64,000 nt of DNA from Vibrio gazogenes. GTDB lineage: Bacteria > Pseudomonadota > Gammaproteobacteria > Enterobacterales > Vibrionaceae. The stretch spans positions 2,108,001 through 2,172,000 of the forward strand of contig NZ_CP018835.1 in the NCBI RefSeq assembly GCF_002196515.1. Direction: 5' to 3'. Shown here in pieces: positions 13,288 through 22,291 of the stretch. The notes beneath the pieces are model-generated. The model did not search any database. It was given only the letters and a program-made list of their open reading frames with translations, and had not been told where the DNA came from. Both the position numbers and the translations under genes were made by a program. How positions within the stretch are numbered: position 1 is the first letter of the stretch; each line of letters starts with the position of its first letter.

Positions 13288-13731
13288 TTAGTTGAACGTA
13301 CCGACCATCGTCAGTTGCACGTCATCAAAGACATTGCGAGAAAGGTGGCGAGCAAAGGCTTTCATCCATACCGAGAGTAGCTCTTGTACCTCTGGGTGGG
13401 ATAAATCCGTGCTCCCCACATCAGGTTGATAGAACCAGCGATTAGCAAGGTGAAAGTACAACTCAGGCTCAACGGTTGTACTGGTGTCATCGGGATAAGA
13501 GAAGCTGGCAAAGAACACTACCAACCAAGGGCTTGAGGTTGACTCTCGCTTAAATTGTACCTCTATCGGGTGCAAACCTTGTCGATGTCGGTAGTAACTT
13601 ATTTGGCGGCAGTTCAGCACGAGGCGTTCAGCATTCTCTGGGAGAGTGTACCGATTCAGAAGTGCTTCCAGTGACGCATGTAAAGCATCATCAATAGAAA
13701 GCTTACCGTAATGTTGCTCAATCATAACCAT
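13288..13731 (-). CDS. DUF2787 family protein, copy 2
   Basis: 147 residues, same length and motif order as copy 1: '[15 protein letters not shown]' corresponds to its 'YSADEGGFHPVEMAI', and '[22 protein letters not shown]' corresponds to the 'YITDFAYMGNYYPEL' strand region. The two are clearly paralogous but well diverged. Its start (13731) overlaps the end of the RadC-like gene by 10 bp, so the RadC-like gene, DUF2787 copy 2, DUF2787 copy 1 and the microprotein form one operon. Function unknown. Confidence 0.8.
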   Translation of the reverse strand: MVMIEQHYGKLSIDDALHASLEALLNRYTLPENAERLVLNCRQISYYRHRQGLHPIEVQFKRESTSSPWLVVFFASFSYPDDTSTTVEPELYFHLANRWFYQPDVGSTDLSHPEVQELLSVWMKAFARHLSRNVFDDVQLTMVGTFN

Positions 13732-14195
13732 CCCCTTTCAGCAAATGAGGTGCAGGTATCGCCTGTGACGATATGGTCGAGAACGCGAACATCCACTAGA
13801 GCTAAAGCGTCTTTGAGTCTTTCGGTTATGCGTCTATCGGCTTGAGACGGTGTTGAGTCACCGGATGGATGGTTATGGGCAAAGATTACCGCTGCGGCAT
13901 TGACTTCCAGTACCGCTTTCACCACTTCTCGTGGGTAGACGCTGGCCGCATCCACTGTACCTTGAAACAGCTCTTTAAATTCAATTAGTCGGTTTTGGTT
14001 ATCCAGCAGCAATAAGGCAAACACTTCACGCTCATAGCAGCCTAGCTTGCAGCGCACATACTCTTTGGTGGCATCAGGATTGGTTAGGGCATCACCACGC
14101 ACGTAGCGTGTAGCCAGTATCTCAGCGGCATGCTCTAGGATTTCATTTTCCTGATAGCGTTGCTGCTTTTGGTAATCGGAAGTTTTGGGATTCAT
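13722..14195 (-). CDS. RadC/YkfG-like JAB-domain protein
   Basis: 157 residues comprising only the RadC JAB/MPN domain: metal-binding '[19 protein letters not shown]' (about 103-121) with upstream '[16 protein letters not shown]' and the C-terminal 'DVRVLDHIV.....SFAERGWL'. The N-terminal HhH half of chromosomal RadC is absent, as in YkfG/YeeS-type island proteins. A chromosomal full-length radC lies in this same window (28080-28754) and shares these motifs. Proposed to be a Zn-dependent hydrolase; the true role is unclear. First gene of the minus-strand DUF2787 operon. Confidence 0.88.
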   Translation of the reverse strand: MNPKTSDYQKQQRYQENEILEHAAEILATRYVRGDALTNPDATKEYVRCKLGCYEREVFALLLLDNQNRLIEFKELFQGTVDAASVYPREVVKAVLEVNAAAVIFAHNHPSGDSTPSQADRRITERLKDALALVDVRVLDHIVTGDTCTSFAERGWL

Positions 14196-14364
14196 TTCAG
14201 GCTCCTGTCGTAATCAATGATGGGGTTTCACATTGATGACATATGCCTGAAGATTTTTTGACTGAGGTTTAGAGGGCTAAGCAAGGAATGTAAGTATCAG
14301 AATGATCAACTTATGAGATAATACCCCCCTCAGAGGATCACTTTTGGTATGAAAAATCTGATGA

Positions 14365-14604
14365 GTTAGCCCATTACACTTACCGCCCTATAGTCCGAAT
14401 TTAAGCTCGATTGAACGGCTCAAGAAAGTCATGAATGAGCATGCTCGGAACAACGTTTACTTCTCATCTAAGAAAGCGTTCATTTCCGCTATCAAAGACA
14501 AAGAATTTTTTTATGTAACATTACCAGAAGTTGTAGGCTTGCTGACATCGCATATTTTCAGCTACCCAAGCCTACATATTCAAGTTGAACGGAGATATGC
14601 TTAG
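14365..14604 (+). pseudogene. IS630-family transposase, C-terminal fragment
   Basis: The frame from 14365 reads 'LPPYSPNLSSIERLKKVMNE' and continues 'RNNVYFSSKKAFISAI', the characteristic C-terminus around the final catalytic Glu of IS630-type DDE transposases (normally LPPYSPNLNPIE.LWK). It stops at 14602-14604. The upstream two thirds of the gene and a start are missing and no inverted terminal repeats are evident, so it is a remnant. It sits between the RadC-like operon and the restriction-modification genes and may mark how that block was joined. Confidence 0.75.
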
Positions 14605-14643
14605 AACGACTGACGATGCTGAATATGGAAAAGAGCATCATCA

Positions 14644-14669
14644 GGCTGGTCGATGAATATCGACCAGCC
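14644..14669. repeat. Perfect 11-bp inverted repeat upstream of the R-M genes
   Basis: GGCTGGTCGAT (14644-14654) and ATCGACCAGCC (14659-14669) flank a 4-nt loop. It lies about 95 bp upstream of the R-M start at 14765 with no T-run. It could be an operator for the R-M genes, or the end of the vanished IS630 segment. The rest of 14605-14764 shows nothing else I can name, although an AT-rich -10-like tatgata occurs near 14723. Confidence 0.5.
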
Positions 14670-14764
14670 CTACTAGAATTAAACAGCTTTCCGTTTCAAT
14701 TCAAATAGTCAATAGAAACCATTATGATATACTTCGCCGGTTTAAACAAAATTGAGCAGGAAAG

Positions 14765-16792
14765 ATGGCAAAAGTACAATCAGTCGAACCTAATATTGCA
14801 GATTTGGCTAACGGGTGGCTAAAGTCTTACAACCTACCTTATAAGCTAGAACAAGAATCATTAAATGATGAGATTGATAAAGCACTGGATGACTACCACT
14901 CGAAAAGCGGTGGTAAGGGTGGTAATCGCCCTGATGCAAAACTTTTGCGACAAGACAAGCAGCTAAAATCTTTTCCTATATTGATTGAGTATAAAGGTTA
15001 CAAAAACAAACTGGTAAAGCTTAATAAAGATGGTCAAGTCGATAATCTAACGGCTAAAAACGAACCAAATTTCAAAAACATCAAAGACTATGCTGTCAAT
15101 GGGGCGATTCACTACGCTAATGCGGTTCTACACCATACAAGCTATACCGATATCATCGCTATTGGGGTCTCTGGATACAAAGATGGCTCTGGGAATTTAC
15201 AACATGAAATTGGTGTTTATTTTGTATCTAAGGACAACTTAGGGGCTGGTCAAAAAATTGGTGATTACACTGATTTTTCATTTCTATCTGAACAACACTT
15301 TGATAGTTTCGTTGAAAAAGTCAAATCGTTAAGTCTGACTGATGAAGAGTTAGACAAACTTAAAGCACAACGTGAAAAAGAAATTGATATAAGCTTGCGT
15401 AAGCTTAATCATGATATTTATCAGAATGAAAAAGGTTTAGGCGAGAACGACCGTGTTTACCTTGTTGCTGCTTCAATTATTGCTACTTTAGGCATACCTA
15501 ATAAAGTTCCTCCGTTAGAGAAGTCTGAGTTAAAATCTCAAAACTACAAAGGTGGTAGAGACGGAGATATTATCGTCAGCCGAATCACAGCGTTTTTAGA
15601 GAACAAAGGACTTCCACAAGATAAAAAAGATCTAATAATCAGGACCTTGTCAAACACTCTACTTACTGAAAATATTAATAAAGTCGTAGATGGTGAAACT
15701 CAATTAAAACGGGTCTTTAGTAAGATCGTGGATGATTTGGGAATTTACTACAAGATTGGTTTAACTACCGATTTTACGGGTAAATTATTCAATGAAATGT
15801 ATGGTTGGCTTGGCTTCTCACAAGATAAGCTCAATGACGTTGTTCTAACCCCTTCATACATAGCGACTATGTTAGCTCGACTAGCACGAGTTAATAAAAA
15901 TTCCTATGTATGGGATTTTGCAACAGGTTCAGCAGGTTTGCTAGTTGCAGCTATGAATGAAATGCTCAATGACGCAAAAAACACTATCACTTCACCCGAA
16001 GAATTAGCAGCTAAAGAAGTAAAGATCAAAGCAGAACAACTACTCGGTTTAGAAATGCTTTCTAGCGTTTACATGCTTGCTATTCTGAATATGATTCTTA
16101 TGGGAGATGGTAGTTCAAATATCTTAAACGAAGACTCACTTACCTTTGATGGTAAGTATGGTTTTGGTAAAACGGACGAGCATTTCCCTGCTGATGCTTT
16201 TATCCTTAACCCTCCATATTCTGCGGAAGGTAACGGAATGAATTTTGTGGAAAAGGCCTTAAATATGATGAGCAAAGGTTATGCCGCAATCATTATTCAA
16301 GGCTCTGCGGGGTCAGGTAAGGCTAAGGAAATTAACAAACGCATCTTAATAAAACACACTCTCCTTGCCAGTATAAAAATGCCAATCGACATATTTATTG
16401 GTAAATCAAGTGTCCAAACTTACATTTATGTGTTTAAAGTAAATGAACCTCATCATAAGGATGAAATGGTCAAGTTTATTGATTTTTCTAATGATGGTTA
16501 TGCACGTAGTAATCGAAAGAAAGCCAGTAGTAATCTCAAAGATACAGATCAAGCAAGAGAGCGTTATCAAGAAGTTGTCGATCTAGTTCGTTTTGGAAAA
16601 AGTAAACTGAATATTCTAACTACCAGTGAATATTACGAAAATACCATAGACCCTAATAAAGGAACAGATTGGAACCAATCAATTCCAATAGACACCAAGC
16701 CAACGCTAAACGATTTTAAACATACTGTAAGCAGTTATTTAGCATGGGAAGTATCAAACCTTTTAAAACAAGGTAATGATTCGGGAAAGTGA
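14765..16792 (+). CDS. BcgI-like type IIB restriction/methylation subunit
   Basis: 675 residues, a fused nuclease and N6-adenine methyltransferase. N-terminal PD-(D/E)XK site: P56-D57 in 'NRPDAKLLRQDKQ' and E75-x-K77 in 'ILIEYKGYKN'. There is a helical linker, then the methyltransferase: SAM motif I 'DFATGSAGLLVAA' (from 384) and catalytic 'NPPY' (482-485), preceded by the 'KLFNEMYGWLGF' and 'DVVLTPSYIA' segments typical of type I/IIB M subunits. The downstream gene overlaps by 4 bp and is a specificity subunit. BcgI-type systems cut on both sides of a bipartite site and methylate it with the same complex. Good start, full length for BcgI A-type proteins. Confidence 0.85.
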   Translation: MAKVQSVEPNIADLANGWLKSYNLPYKLEQESLNDEIDKALDDYHSKSGGKGGNRPDAKLLRQDKQLKSFPILIEYKGYKNKLVKLNKDGQVDNLTAKNEPNFKNIKDYAVNGAIHYANAVLHHTSYTDIIAIGVSGYKDGSGNLQHEIGVYFVSKDNLGAGQKIGDYTDFSFLSEQHFDSFVEKVKSLSLTDEELDKLKAQREKEIDISLRKLNHDIYQNEKGLGENDRVYLVAASIIATLGIPNKVPPLEKSELKSQNYKGGRDGDIIVSRITAFLENKGLPQDKKDLIIRTLSNTLLTENINKVVDGETQLKRVFSKIVDDLGIYYKIGLTTDFTGKLFNEMYGWLGFSQDKLNDVVLTPSYIATMLARLARVNKNSYVWDFATGSAGLLVAAMNEMLNDAKNTITSPEELAAKEVKIKAEQLLGLEMLSSVYMLAILNMILMGDGSSNILNEDSLTFDGKYGFGKTDEHFPADAFILNPPYSAEGNGMNFVEKALNMMSKGYAAIIIQGSAGSGKAKEINKRILIKHTLLASIKMPIDIFIGKSSVQTYIYVFKVNEPHHKDEMVKFIDFSNDGYARSNRKKASSNLKDTDQARERYQEVVDLVRFGKSKLNILTTSEYYENTIDPNKGTDWNQSIPIDTKPTLNDFKHTVSSYLAWEVSNLLKQGNDSGK

Positions 16793-17916
16793 CATCCCCA
16801 CTTAGCGATATGTTAGAAAATGCAGAGTGGGGAAAATTTAGGATTGGGGATTTATTCGAAAAAATACAAACCATAAAATTGCCTTTTAAAGCAGATGAAT
16901 TGCCAAAGCAAAAAACGGAAGAATATACTCTTCCTTGCCTTACTTCTAGCTTTAGAAATCAAGGTTTGAATTATTTTGTTCCTAGAAAAGAGGCCACTAT
17001 TTTGAAGAATGTAATTTCAATTCCTTCAAATAGTGATGTGTATAGGGCTTATTTTCAATCCAATGAATTTACTGTTTTATCAGATGCTTATGCAATAAAA
17101 TGGAATTTCAATGATATTGATTTATCTCCAAACCAATATTTATTTGTCGTTCAATGTATTAATAAAGTAACAGACTTGAGCATCTATTCTTACAAAAATA
17201 AGTTGGGAGGATGGAATGTTGTAAAAAACAAAAAAATCCATCTGCCTGTAAAAAATAGAAAAATTGACTTCGATTTTATGGAAAACTTCATAGCAACGTT
17301 AGAATCAGAGCGCATAAAAAAATTAGATACGTACTTATCCATTACAGGTTTGGATAATTGCATATTAACTCTTGAAGAACAAAAGGTTTTAGATGACTTT
17401 GATAATGGTAATATCGATTGGGGTGAATTTAATCTTGAAAAACTTTTCGGGAAAGCTACTCGTGGTAAACGTTTAAAGAGTGCTGATCGAATAGAGGGCA
17501 GTTTACCTTTTGTTACCGCTGGCGAAGCCGAAGAAGGCGTATCGGCATTTATTGGAAATGCAGTAACTGTATTCTCAAGTAATACTACGACGATAGATAT
17601 GTTTGGCTCTGCCAAATATCGGAACTATGAATATGGCGGAGATGATCATGTGGCGGTAGTTCATACAGAAAAACTTCCAAAACATGCTGCTATTTTTGTA
17701 ACCGCATCGATCCATAAGTCATCTTATACAGGTAAATTCGACTACGGGCGTAATTTTTATGCTAAAGATGCAGATGAGTTGAATATTTCCCTTCCTCAAA
17801 AAAATAACAAACCTAATTATTATTTAATGACTATCCTACTATCCGCTATTCACAAATTGGTGGTAAAAGATGTTATAGGATACATAGAGAAAAAACACTA
17901 TAAATCTGGCATCTAA
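16789..17916 (+). CDS. BcgI-like specificity (S) subunit
   Basis: 375 residues with two HsdS-like target-recognition repeats: the first begins 'EWGKFRIGDLFEKIQ' (about 13-27), the second 'DWGEFNLEKLFGKATRGKRL' (about 208-228). Each is followed by a TRD and a helical spacer ('FIATLESERIKKLDTYLSI', and the C-terminal helix). Two half-TRDs explain recognition of a bipartite site. The GTG start at 16789 overlaps the previous stop (GTGA), so it is translationally coupled to the R-M subunit. This size and arrangement match BcgI B-type subunits rather than a stand-alone type I HsdS. Confidence 0.85.
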   Translation: MTSPLSDMLENAEWGKFRIGDLFEKIQTIKLPFKADELPKQKTEEYTLPCLTSSFRNQGLNYFVPRKEATILKNVISIPSNSDVYRAYFQSNEFTVLSDAYAIKWNFNDIDLSPNQYLFVVQCINKVTDLSIYSYKNKLGGWNVVKNKKIHLPVKNRKIDFDFMENFIATLESERIKKLDTYLSITGLDNCILTLEEQKVLDDFDNGNIDWGEFNLEKLFGKATRGKRLKSADRIEGSLPFVTAGEAEEGVSAFIGNAVTVFSSNTTTIDMFGSAKYRNYEYGGDDHVAVVHTEKLPKHAAIFVTASIHKSSYTGKFDYGRNFYAKDADELNISLPQKNNKPNYYLMTILLSAIHKLVVKDVIGYIEKKHYKSGI

Positions 17917-18205
17917 CTTAACTATCAGCCTTAGAATGGAATCTAAGGCTTAATTTTTATACGAGGCTCTTCACTAGTAATTCTGTTTCGAATCATCAAA
18001 GAATAGAAATCATTTTAAGTTATTTTCCATACCTTTAGTTATCCATTACTTGCTAATTTAGTTCAGTCACTGAAATATTTGTGTCCATAAGTTGGCTACG
18101 TAGAGCGATTGAGAATACTATTAAATCAAAATTGCCATATCGTGTATTAGGCAGGCATTCAATAAGAGGATGCTAGCAGCATCCTCTCTTCTTTTTTGAG
18201 TATGT

Positions 18206-19423
18206 CTAAATGACAATATGATTCTTAACCAGATCGGTGACTTTTTCCAGTGCTTCTTTGCGCTCTTCCAAGTAGTCATACCGATCATAGATACCCTCGA
18301 CTCCTTTCAGCTTGTGATTTAAACAGCGCTCTGCGATATGGCTAGGAACTTTTACCGAAGCGAGTAGGCTACGGCAGGTGCGGCGTAGATCGTGAACCGC
18401 AAAGTGTTTGATATCGCCCATTTTATTTGGTGGTTGTACCTTACGACCGGGCTCTCGACCAAATAGCTTTGAAATAGCCCTGTTCAGTGTGTCTTTGCCC
18501 ATGTGAGGTACTTTGCTTTCTCTTCTGTTAGGGAAGACGTATTCCGAACCACAAGCTCGCATATACAGTTCTTTAAACCACTGTATGCATAGCTCCGGAA
18601 GCGGAATAGTGAAATCTGTCCCAGATTTGCTTCGCTCCGCTGGTAGGCTCCATAAAGCATTATCTAGATCGAACTCAGTCCACTTTGCTTCTGTTAGCTC
18701 TGATTTACGAACGCCAAGACAAAGAAGCAGAGCACAAGCTAGGTAGTTGTCTCGATTGAAGCTATAAATGTTTTGGTTGAAGACGGAAAAAACATGTTTA
18801 ATCTCTTCCAGTTCTAAGACCCGATCTCGACTTTCTTCAATGCCACCAGCATCATAGTTAGAAAATGCTAGTGCAGGGTTAGACTCAATAACACCAATCT
18901 TCATACCGTGTTTAAAAAGCTGCTTACAATACATTAGCGTGTCGTTAGCTGTGGTTGGACGGCCACTATCAGCGACTATTTGGATGATATTACGGATATC
19001 TAAAGGTGTGACACGTTTCAACGTGTATTGACCAATTTGTGGAGAGATCTCTTTCTGATAGATACGCTTAGGTATATTGGGATGCTTGAGCCTTTTGGAC
19101 AAATCCTTGTACCAGTCTTCGAAGAGATCATCGATTATTTGTATATCGGCTTGCTTACTCCGTTTTCTTTCTGCAATTGGGTTAATCCCTTCGCTTATTT
19201 GCTTTCGAAGCTCAGATGCTTTCAACCTTGCATCTGCAAGAGAAAGTTCATCGACCTTGCCAATAGTCACCTCCTTTCTTTTCTTAAAAAGGGTGTACCT
19301 TAGCATCCAGTATGGTCGACCTATCCTAGGAATCATTAGATAGAAACCATCACCATCGGCATGACGACCCGTTTTTTGGTCTTTTACTATCGCCTTAACT
19401 TGGTTGACGGTGAGATTCCCCAT
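18206..19423 (-). CDS. Tyrosine integrase of the yicC island
   Basis: 405 residues, P4-type: N-terminal DUF4102-like arm-binding segment ('LTVNQVKAIVKD.....HADGDGFYL', 1-50), SAM-like core-binding domain (about 95-185) and C-terminal catalytic domain with R in 'LGVRKSELTEA', K in 'ERSKSGTDF', H-x-x-R in 'HDLRRTCRS', H in 'LNHKLKG' and nucleophile Y in 'YDRYDYLEE'. All catalytic residues are present, so it is probably active. The gene starts at 19423 after an AAGGAGAT SD and reads away from yicC, 232 bp from the att repeat. Integrases that target the 3' end of yicC are known from Vibrio genomic islands, including SXT/R391-mobilised ones. Confidence 0.93.
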   Translation of the reverse strand: MGNLTVNQVKAIVKDQKTGRHADGDGFYLMIPRIGRPYWMLRYTLFKKRKEVTIGKVDELSLADARLKASELRKQISEGINPIAERKRSKQADIQIIDDLFEDWYKDLSKRLKHPNIPKRIYQKEISPQIGQYTLKRVTPLDIRNIIQIVADSGRPTTANDTLMYCKQLFKHGMKIGVIESNPALAFSNYDAGGIEESRDRVLELEEIKHVFSVFNQNIYSFNRDNYLACALLLCLGVRKSELTEAKWTEFDLDNALWSLPAERSKSGTDFTIPLPELCIQWFKELYMRACGSEYVFPNRRESKVPHMGKDTLNRAISKLFGREPGRKVQPPNKMGDIKHFAVHDLRRTCRSLLASVKVPSHIAERCLNHKLKGVEGIYDRYDYLEERKEALEKVTDLVKNHIVI

Positions 19424-19483
19424 CTCTATCTCCTTGAATTTATAGCTCTAATCGAAGTTATCATTACATCACCCTCCAGAAAT

Positions 19484-19552
19484 GGGGAGTATGTTGTGAT
19501 ATTTATACTATGGTGGGGAGTAAATAGCAAAGTACTACCCAAGATACTCCCC
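19484..19552. promoter_or_regulatory. Candidate integrase arm-type sites, right end
   Basis: Four related 8-mers lie between the integrase start and the att repeat: GGGGAGTA at 19484-19491 and 19515-19522, and TACTACCC at 19533-19540 and TACTCCCC at 19545-19552 (the inverse orientation). The last two have the same 12-bp spacing as the pair at 1008 and 1020 at the left end. They also overlap the probable integrase promoter region, so integrase binding could autorepress. Confidence 0.5.
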
Positions 19553-19606
19553 GTTTTTTCATGGCTGTTGATGAATTTTATGGATGTATATGGATGGTGA
19601 AAATAA

Positions 19607-19632
19607 CAAAGCCCTTATAATCAAGGGCTTTG
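19607..19632 (-). terminator. Rho-independent terminator for yicC
   Basis: CAAAGCCCTT (19607-19616) and AAGGGCTTTG (19623-19632) form a perfect 10-bp stem with a 6-nt loop, followed on the minus strand by TTATTTT. It lies 27 bp past the yicC stop but inside the island, so the island supplies a terminator to the gene it interrupts. Confidence 0.8.
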
Positions 19633-19654
19633 TGGAAGTGTATGGAGTAGAGGG

Positions 19655-19682
19655 GAATCTATTCTATATTTTGGATCTGCTC
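19655..19682 (+). repeat. attR: yicC 3' end (direct repeat)
   Basis: Right-hand copy of the 28-bp repeat also found at 911-938. It overlaps the last codons and the stop of the intact yicC. Insertion leaves the YicC reading frame unchanged. Confidence 0.85.
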
Positions 19683-20528
19683 CCTCATCTGTTCGATCAG
19701 AACCTTCAGTTCGACGCCGGAGGCGGTGACTTCGGTATTGATTGATTTCGAGGCTAGCGTGTTTGACTCACGGTTGAACTCTTGCATCATGAAATCCAGA
19801 CGGCGGCCACAGGAGCCACCCTTTTTGAGGATGTTTTTGGTCTCTTTGACGTGAGAATCAAGGCGGTCGAGTTCTTCGGCGACGTCGGATTTTTGTGCCA
19901 TGAGAACCAGTTCCTGTTCGATTCGGCCGGGGTCGAGTTCGACGTTGGCTTCTTCAAATTTATTCAGCAGGCGTTCACGTTGCCATTCGATGACTTCAGG
20001 CATGTGTTCACGGACTTTGTTGGCTTCCTGAGTGATGGCATCGAGACGATGCTCGATCAGCGCTTTCATATTTTCACCTTCCCGTCCGCGGGATTCGATG
20101 AACTCCGTTAAAGCACCGTCAAACTCATCAAGCAACGATGTGTTGATCGTGTCCATATCGTGTTCTGGCGTTTCCATGACTCCCGGCCACTGCATGACCT
20201 GAAATGGATTGATGCGACTGAGTTCTCCGGTCATATGCATGACTTGATTGGCCGCATCGATCACCTGTTTGGCGAGCGTTTCGTTAATTGTTAGCTCACC
20301 TGCTGTGGAAGGATTTGCTTCAAAGCGTAGGTGACACTCTACTTTGCCCCGCGCCAGACGTTTGCGGAAGCGTTCACGCAGAATCGGTTCTAGACTACGG
20401 AATTGTTCAGGAAGACGGAAATAGGTTTCGAGATAGCGTTGGTTGACGGAGCGAATTTCCCAGACGGCGGTACCCCAGTCAGCTTTGACCTCTTTGCGTG
20501 CGTATGCGGTCATACTATAAATCATCAA
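19659..20528 (-). CDS. yicC: YicC family endoribonuclease
   Basis: 289 residues, full length for YicC (E. coli 287). The N-terminus 'IYSMTAYARKEV' and the C-terminal DUF1732 part ('GGSCGRRLDFMMQEFNRESNT', then 'ASKSINTEVTASGVELKVLIEQMREQ') are hallmark sequences. YicC is an endoribonuclease linked to small-RNA turnover and stationary-phase survival. It is divergent from rph, as in other Vibrio and enterobacteria. Its last codons form the island attachment site. The start may be the second Met (20525). Confidence 0.95.
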   Translation of the reverse strand: MMIYSMTAYARKEVKADWGTAVWEIRSVNQRYLETYFRLPEQFRSLEPILRERFRKRLARGKVECHLRFEANPSTAGELTINETLAKQVIDAANQVMHMTGELSRINPFQVMQWPGVMETPEHDMDTINTSLLDEFDGALTEFIESRGREGENMKALIEHRLDAITQEANKVREHMPEVIEWQRERLLNKFEEANVELDPGRIEQELVLMAQKSDVAEELDRLDSHVKETKNILKKGGSCGRRLDFMMQEFNRESNTLASKSINTEVTASGVELKVLIEQMREQIQNIE

Positions 20529-20757
20529 ATTTTCCTTAAGTCTTGAATATTTGGACTTGATATTGGTTTTATCTTAACACAATTCTACTGTGTAAGACGT
20601 GCGTTGAGAGTGAATCCGGCGGATTGTTTTGCGTCATTCCGGTTGATGCCATTTGCGTTGCGCTGAGGATTCTTGATGGTGGTTTGCTGAGCGGATTTCC
20701 GCTATAATCTGCGGCCAATTTCATCACTCATCCAAGACAACAACAGGTAGATACCTT

Positions 20758-21474
20758 ATGCGTCCAAACAACCGTGCTGCGGATCAAGTTCGTCCGATTC
20801 AAATTACTCGCCATTATACTGCCTATGCTGAAGGCTCAGTGTTGGTTGAGTTCGGGAATACCAAAGTGTTGTGTAATGCCAGTGTGGAGGAGAATGTTCC
20901 CCGTTGGTTGAAAGGTCAGGGTAAAGGTTGGGTGACCGCTGAATACGGGATGTTACCGCGCGCGACTCATTCGCGAACGCGTCGGGAAGCTGCCAGTGGT
21001 AAGCAAGGTGGCCGGACGATGGAGATCCAGCGACTGATTGCCCGTAGTTTACGTGCAGTGGTTGATCTGGAAGCGATGGGTGAAATCATGATCACAGTTG
21101 ATTGTGATGTGATTCAGGCTGATGGCGGCACTCGGACAGCGTCGATTACCGGTGCAAGTGTGGCGATGGCGGACGCGTTTCAGTCTTTAGTTCAGTCTGG
21201 AAAATTGAAGAAGAACCCGATGAAAGGTCACGTGGCTGCTGTTTCTGTCGGGATTCTCGGTGATGATGTGTTGTGTGATTTGGAATATGTCGAAGACTCG
21301 TCTGCCGACACCGATATGAATGTGGTGATGACCGAAGCCGGGAAAATGATTGAGATTCAGGGGACGGCAGAAGGCGAACCGTTCAGCCATGAACAACTAC
21401 TGGATCTGCTGGCTGTCGCGAAAAAAGGTATCACGGATATTGTGGCTGTACAGAAAGCGGTCTTAGAAGATTAA
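20758..21474 (+). CDS. rph: Ribonuclease PH
   Basis: 238 residues, full-length phosphorolytic 3'-5' exoribonuclease that trims tRNA 3' ends. Family sequence is visible from the start ('[14 protein letters not shown]'), then '[17 protein letters not shown]', the phosphate-binding '[14 protein letters not shown]' (about 121-134) and the Asp pair in '[18 protein letters not shown]'. Unlike E. coli K-12 it is not frameshifted. Its stop lies 9 nt before a terminator-like hairpin that precedes pyrE, the arrangement that couples rph translation to pyrE attenuation. Confidence 0.97.
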   Translation: MRPNNRAADQVRPIQITRHYTAYAEGSVLVEFGNTKVLCNASVEENVPRWLKGQGKGWVTAEYGMLPRATHSRTRREAASGKQGGRTMEIQRLIARSLRAVVDLEAMGEIMITVDCDVIQADGGTRTASITGASVAMADAFQSLVQSGKLKKNPMKGHVAAVSVGILGDDVLCDLEYVEDSSADTDMNVVMTEAGKMIEIQGTAEGEPFSHEQLLDLLAVAKKGITDIVAVQKAVLED

Positions 21475-21483
21475 TGGTCGAGA

Positions 21484-21510
21484 ATGGCGCCTTGTTGGCG
21501 CTATTTTTTT
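21484..21510 (+). terminator. pyrE attenuator (rph-pyrE intercistronic terminator)
   Basis: ATGGCGCC (21484-21491) pairs with GGCGCTAT (21497-21504, one G-U) around a 5-nt loop, followed by T7 (21504-21510). It sits 9 nt after the rph stop. In enterobacteria, when UTP is low RNA polymerase slows, ribosomes close up to the end of rph and prevent this terminator from forming. The position supports the same mechanism here. Confidence 0.85.
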
Positions 21511-21581
21511 AGCGATTGTTTTGTGGATGGGAACATCGACAGTCGTTATCAGAAAAAAGAGCAACAAAAAGAGAGAAAGTC

Positions 21582-22226
21582 ATGAAAGCGTACCAGCGTG
21601 AATTTATTGAATTTGCCCTTGAAAAAGAAGTCCTGAAATTTGGTGAGTTTACTTTGAAGTCCGGCCGGAAAAGCCCCTATTTTTTCAATGCCGGTCTGTT
21701 TAACACCGGACGGGATTTGGCGCGTCTGGGGCGTTTTTATGCAGCAGCATTGGTCGATTCAGGGATTGATTACGATGTGTTGTTTGGCCCGGCTTATAAA
21801 GGGATTCCCATTGCAACCACAACCGCCGTCGCTTTGGCGGATCATCATGATGTCGATACGCCATACTGTTTCAATCGCAAAGAAGCCAAAGATCATGGTG
21901 AGGGCGGACATCTGGTCGGCAGTGCACTCCAAGGCAAGATCATGTTGGTGGATGATGTGATTACAGCGGGCACGGCGATTCGGGAATCGATGGCCATTAT
22001 CCAAGCCAACGGTGCAGCACTGGCAGGAGTATTGGTGGCGATCGATCGTCAGGAAAAAGGCTCCGGTGAGTTATCCGCGATTCAGGAAGTGGAAAGAGAC
22101 TTCGGTTGTGCTGTGATTTCAATTGTAGGCCTGACCGACTTAATTACTTACCTCGAAGAGCAAGGTAATAGTGCTGAACATCTGGCAGCGGTGAAAGCTT
22201 ATCGTGATCAGTACGGTGTGGCTTAA
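21582..22226 (+). CDS. pyrE: Orotate phosphoribosyltransferase
   Basis: 214 residues from the ATG at 21582 (sequence '[20 protein letters not shown]'). A longer in-frame reading from 21516 would run back over the attenuator and is not credible. The PRPP-binding loop '[18 protein letters not shown]' (about 121-138) and 'FGPAYKGIP' (about 67-75) are present, and the N-terminal '[18 protein letters not shown]' is diagnostic. It makes OMP from orotate and PRPP in pyrimidine synthesis. It is expressed with rph under attenuation control. Confidence 0.97.
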   Translation: MKAYQREFIEFALEKEVLKFGEFTLKSGRKSPYFFNAGLFNTGRDLARLGRFYAAALVDSGIDYDVLFGPAYKGIPIATTTAVALADHHDVDTPYCFNRKEAKDHGEGGHLVGSALQGKIMLVDDVITAGTAIRESMAIIQANGAALAGVLVAIDRQEKGSGELSAIQEVERDFGCAVISIVGLTDLITYLEEQGNSAEHLAAVKAYRDQYGVA

Positions 22227-22258
22227 ATCCGTGACAGATTGAAATGATTGCTTGAATG

Positions 22259-22287
22259 AAAAAACTCAGCCAGTGGCTGAGTTTTTT
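22259..22287. terminator. Bidirectional terminator between pyrE and lpxM
   Basis: A6-CTCAGCC and GGCTGAG-T6 form a 13-bp stem including the A/T runs, with a tiny AGT loop. It sits between the convergent pyrE (ending 22226) and acyltransferase gene (ending 22292), with T-runs on both sides. Confidence 0.9.
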
Positions 22288-22291
22288 GATG

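Noticed and set aside
16789..17916. Type I HsdS stand-alone subunit
   Set aside because: No separate HsdM/HsdR genes; the partner is a fused nuclease-methyltransferase overlapping by 4 bp, which fits a BcgI-like type IIB pair.
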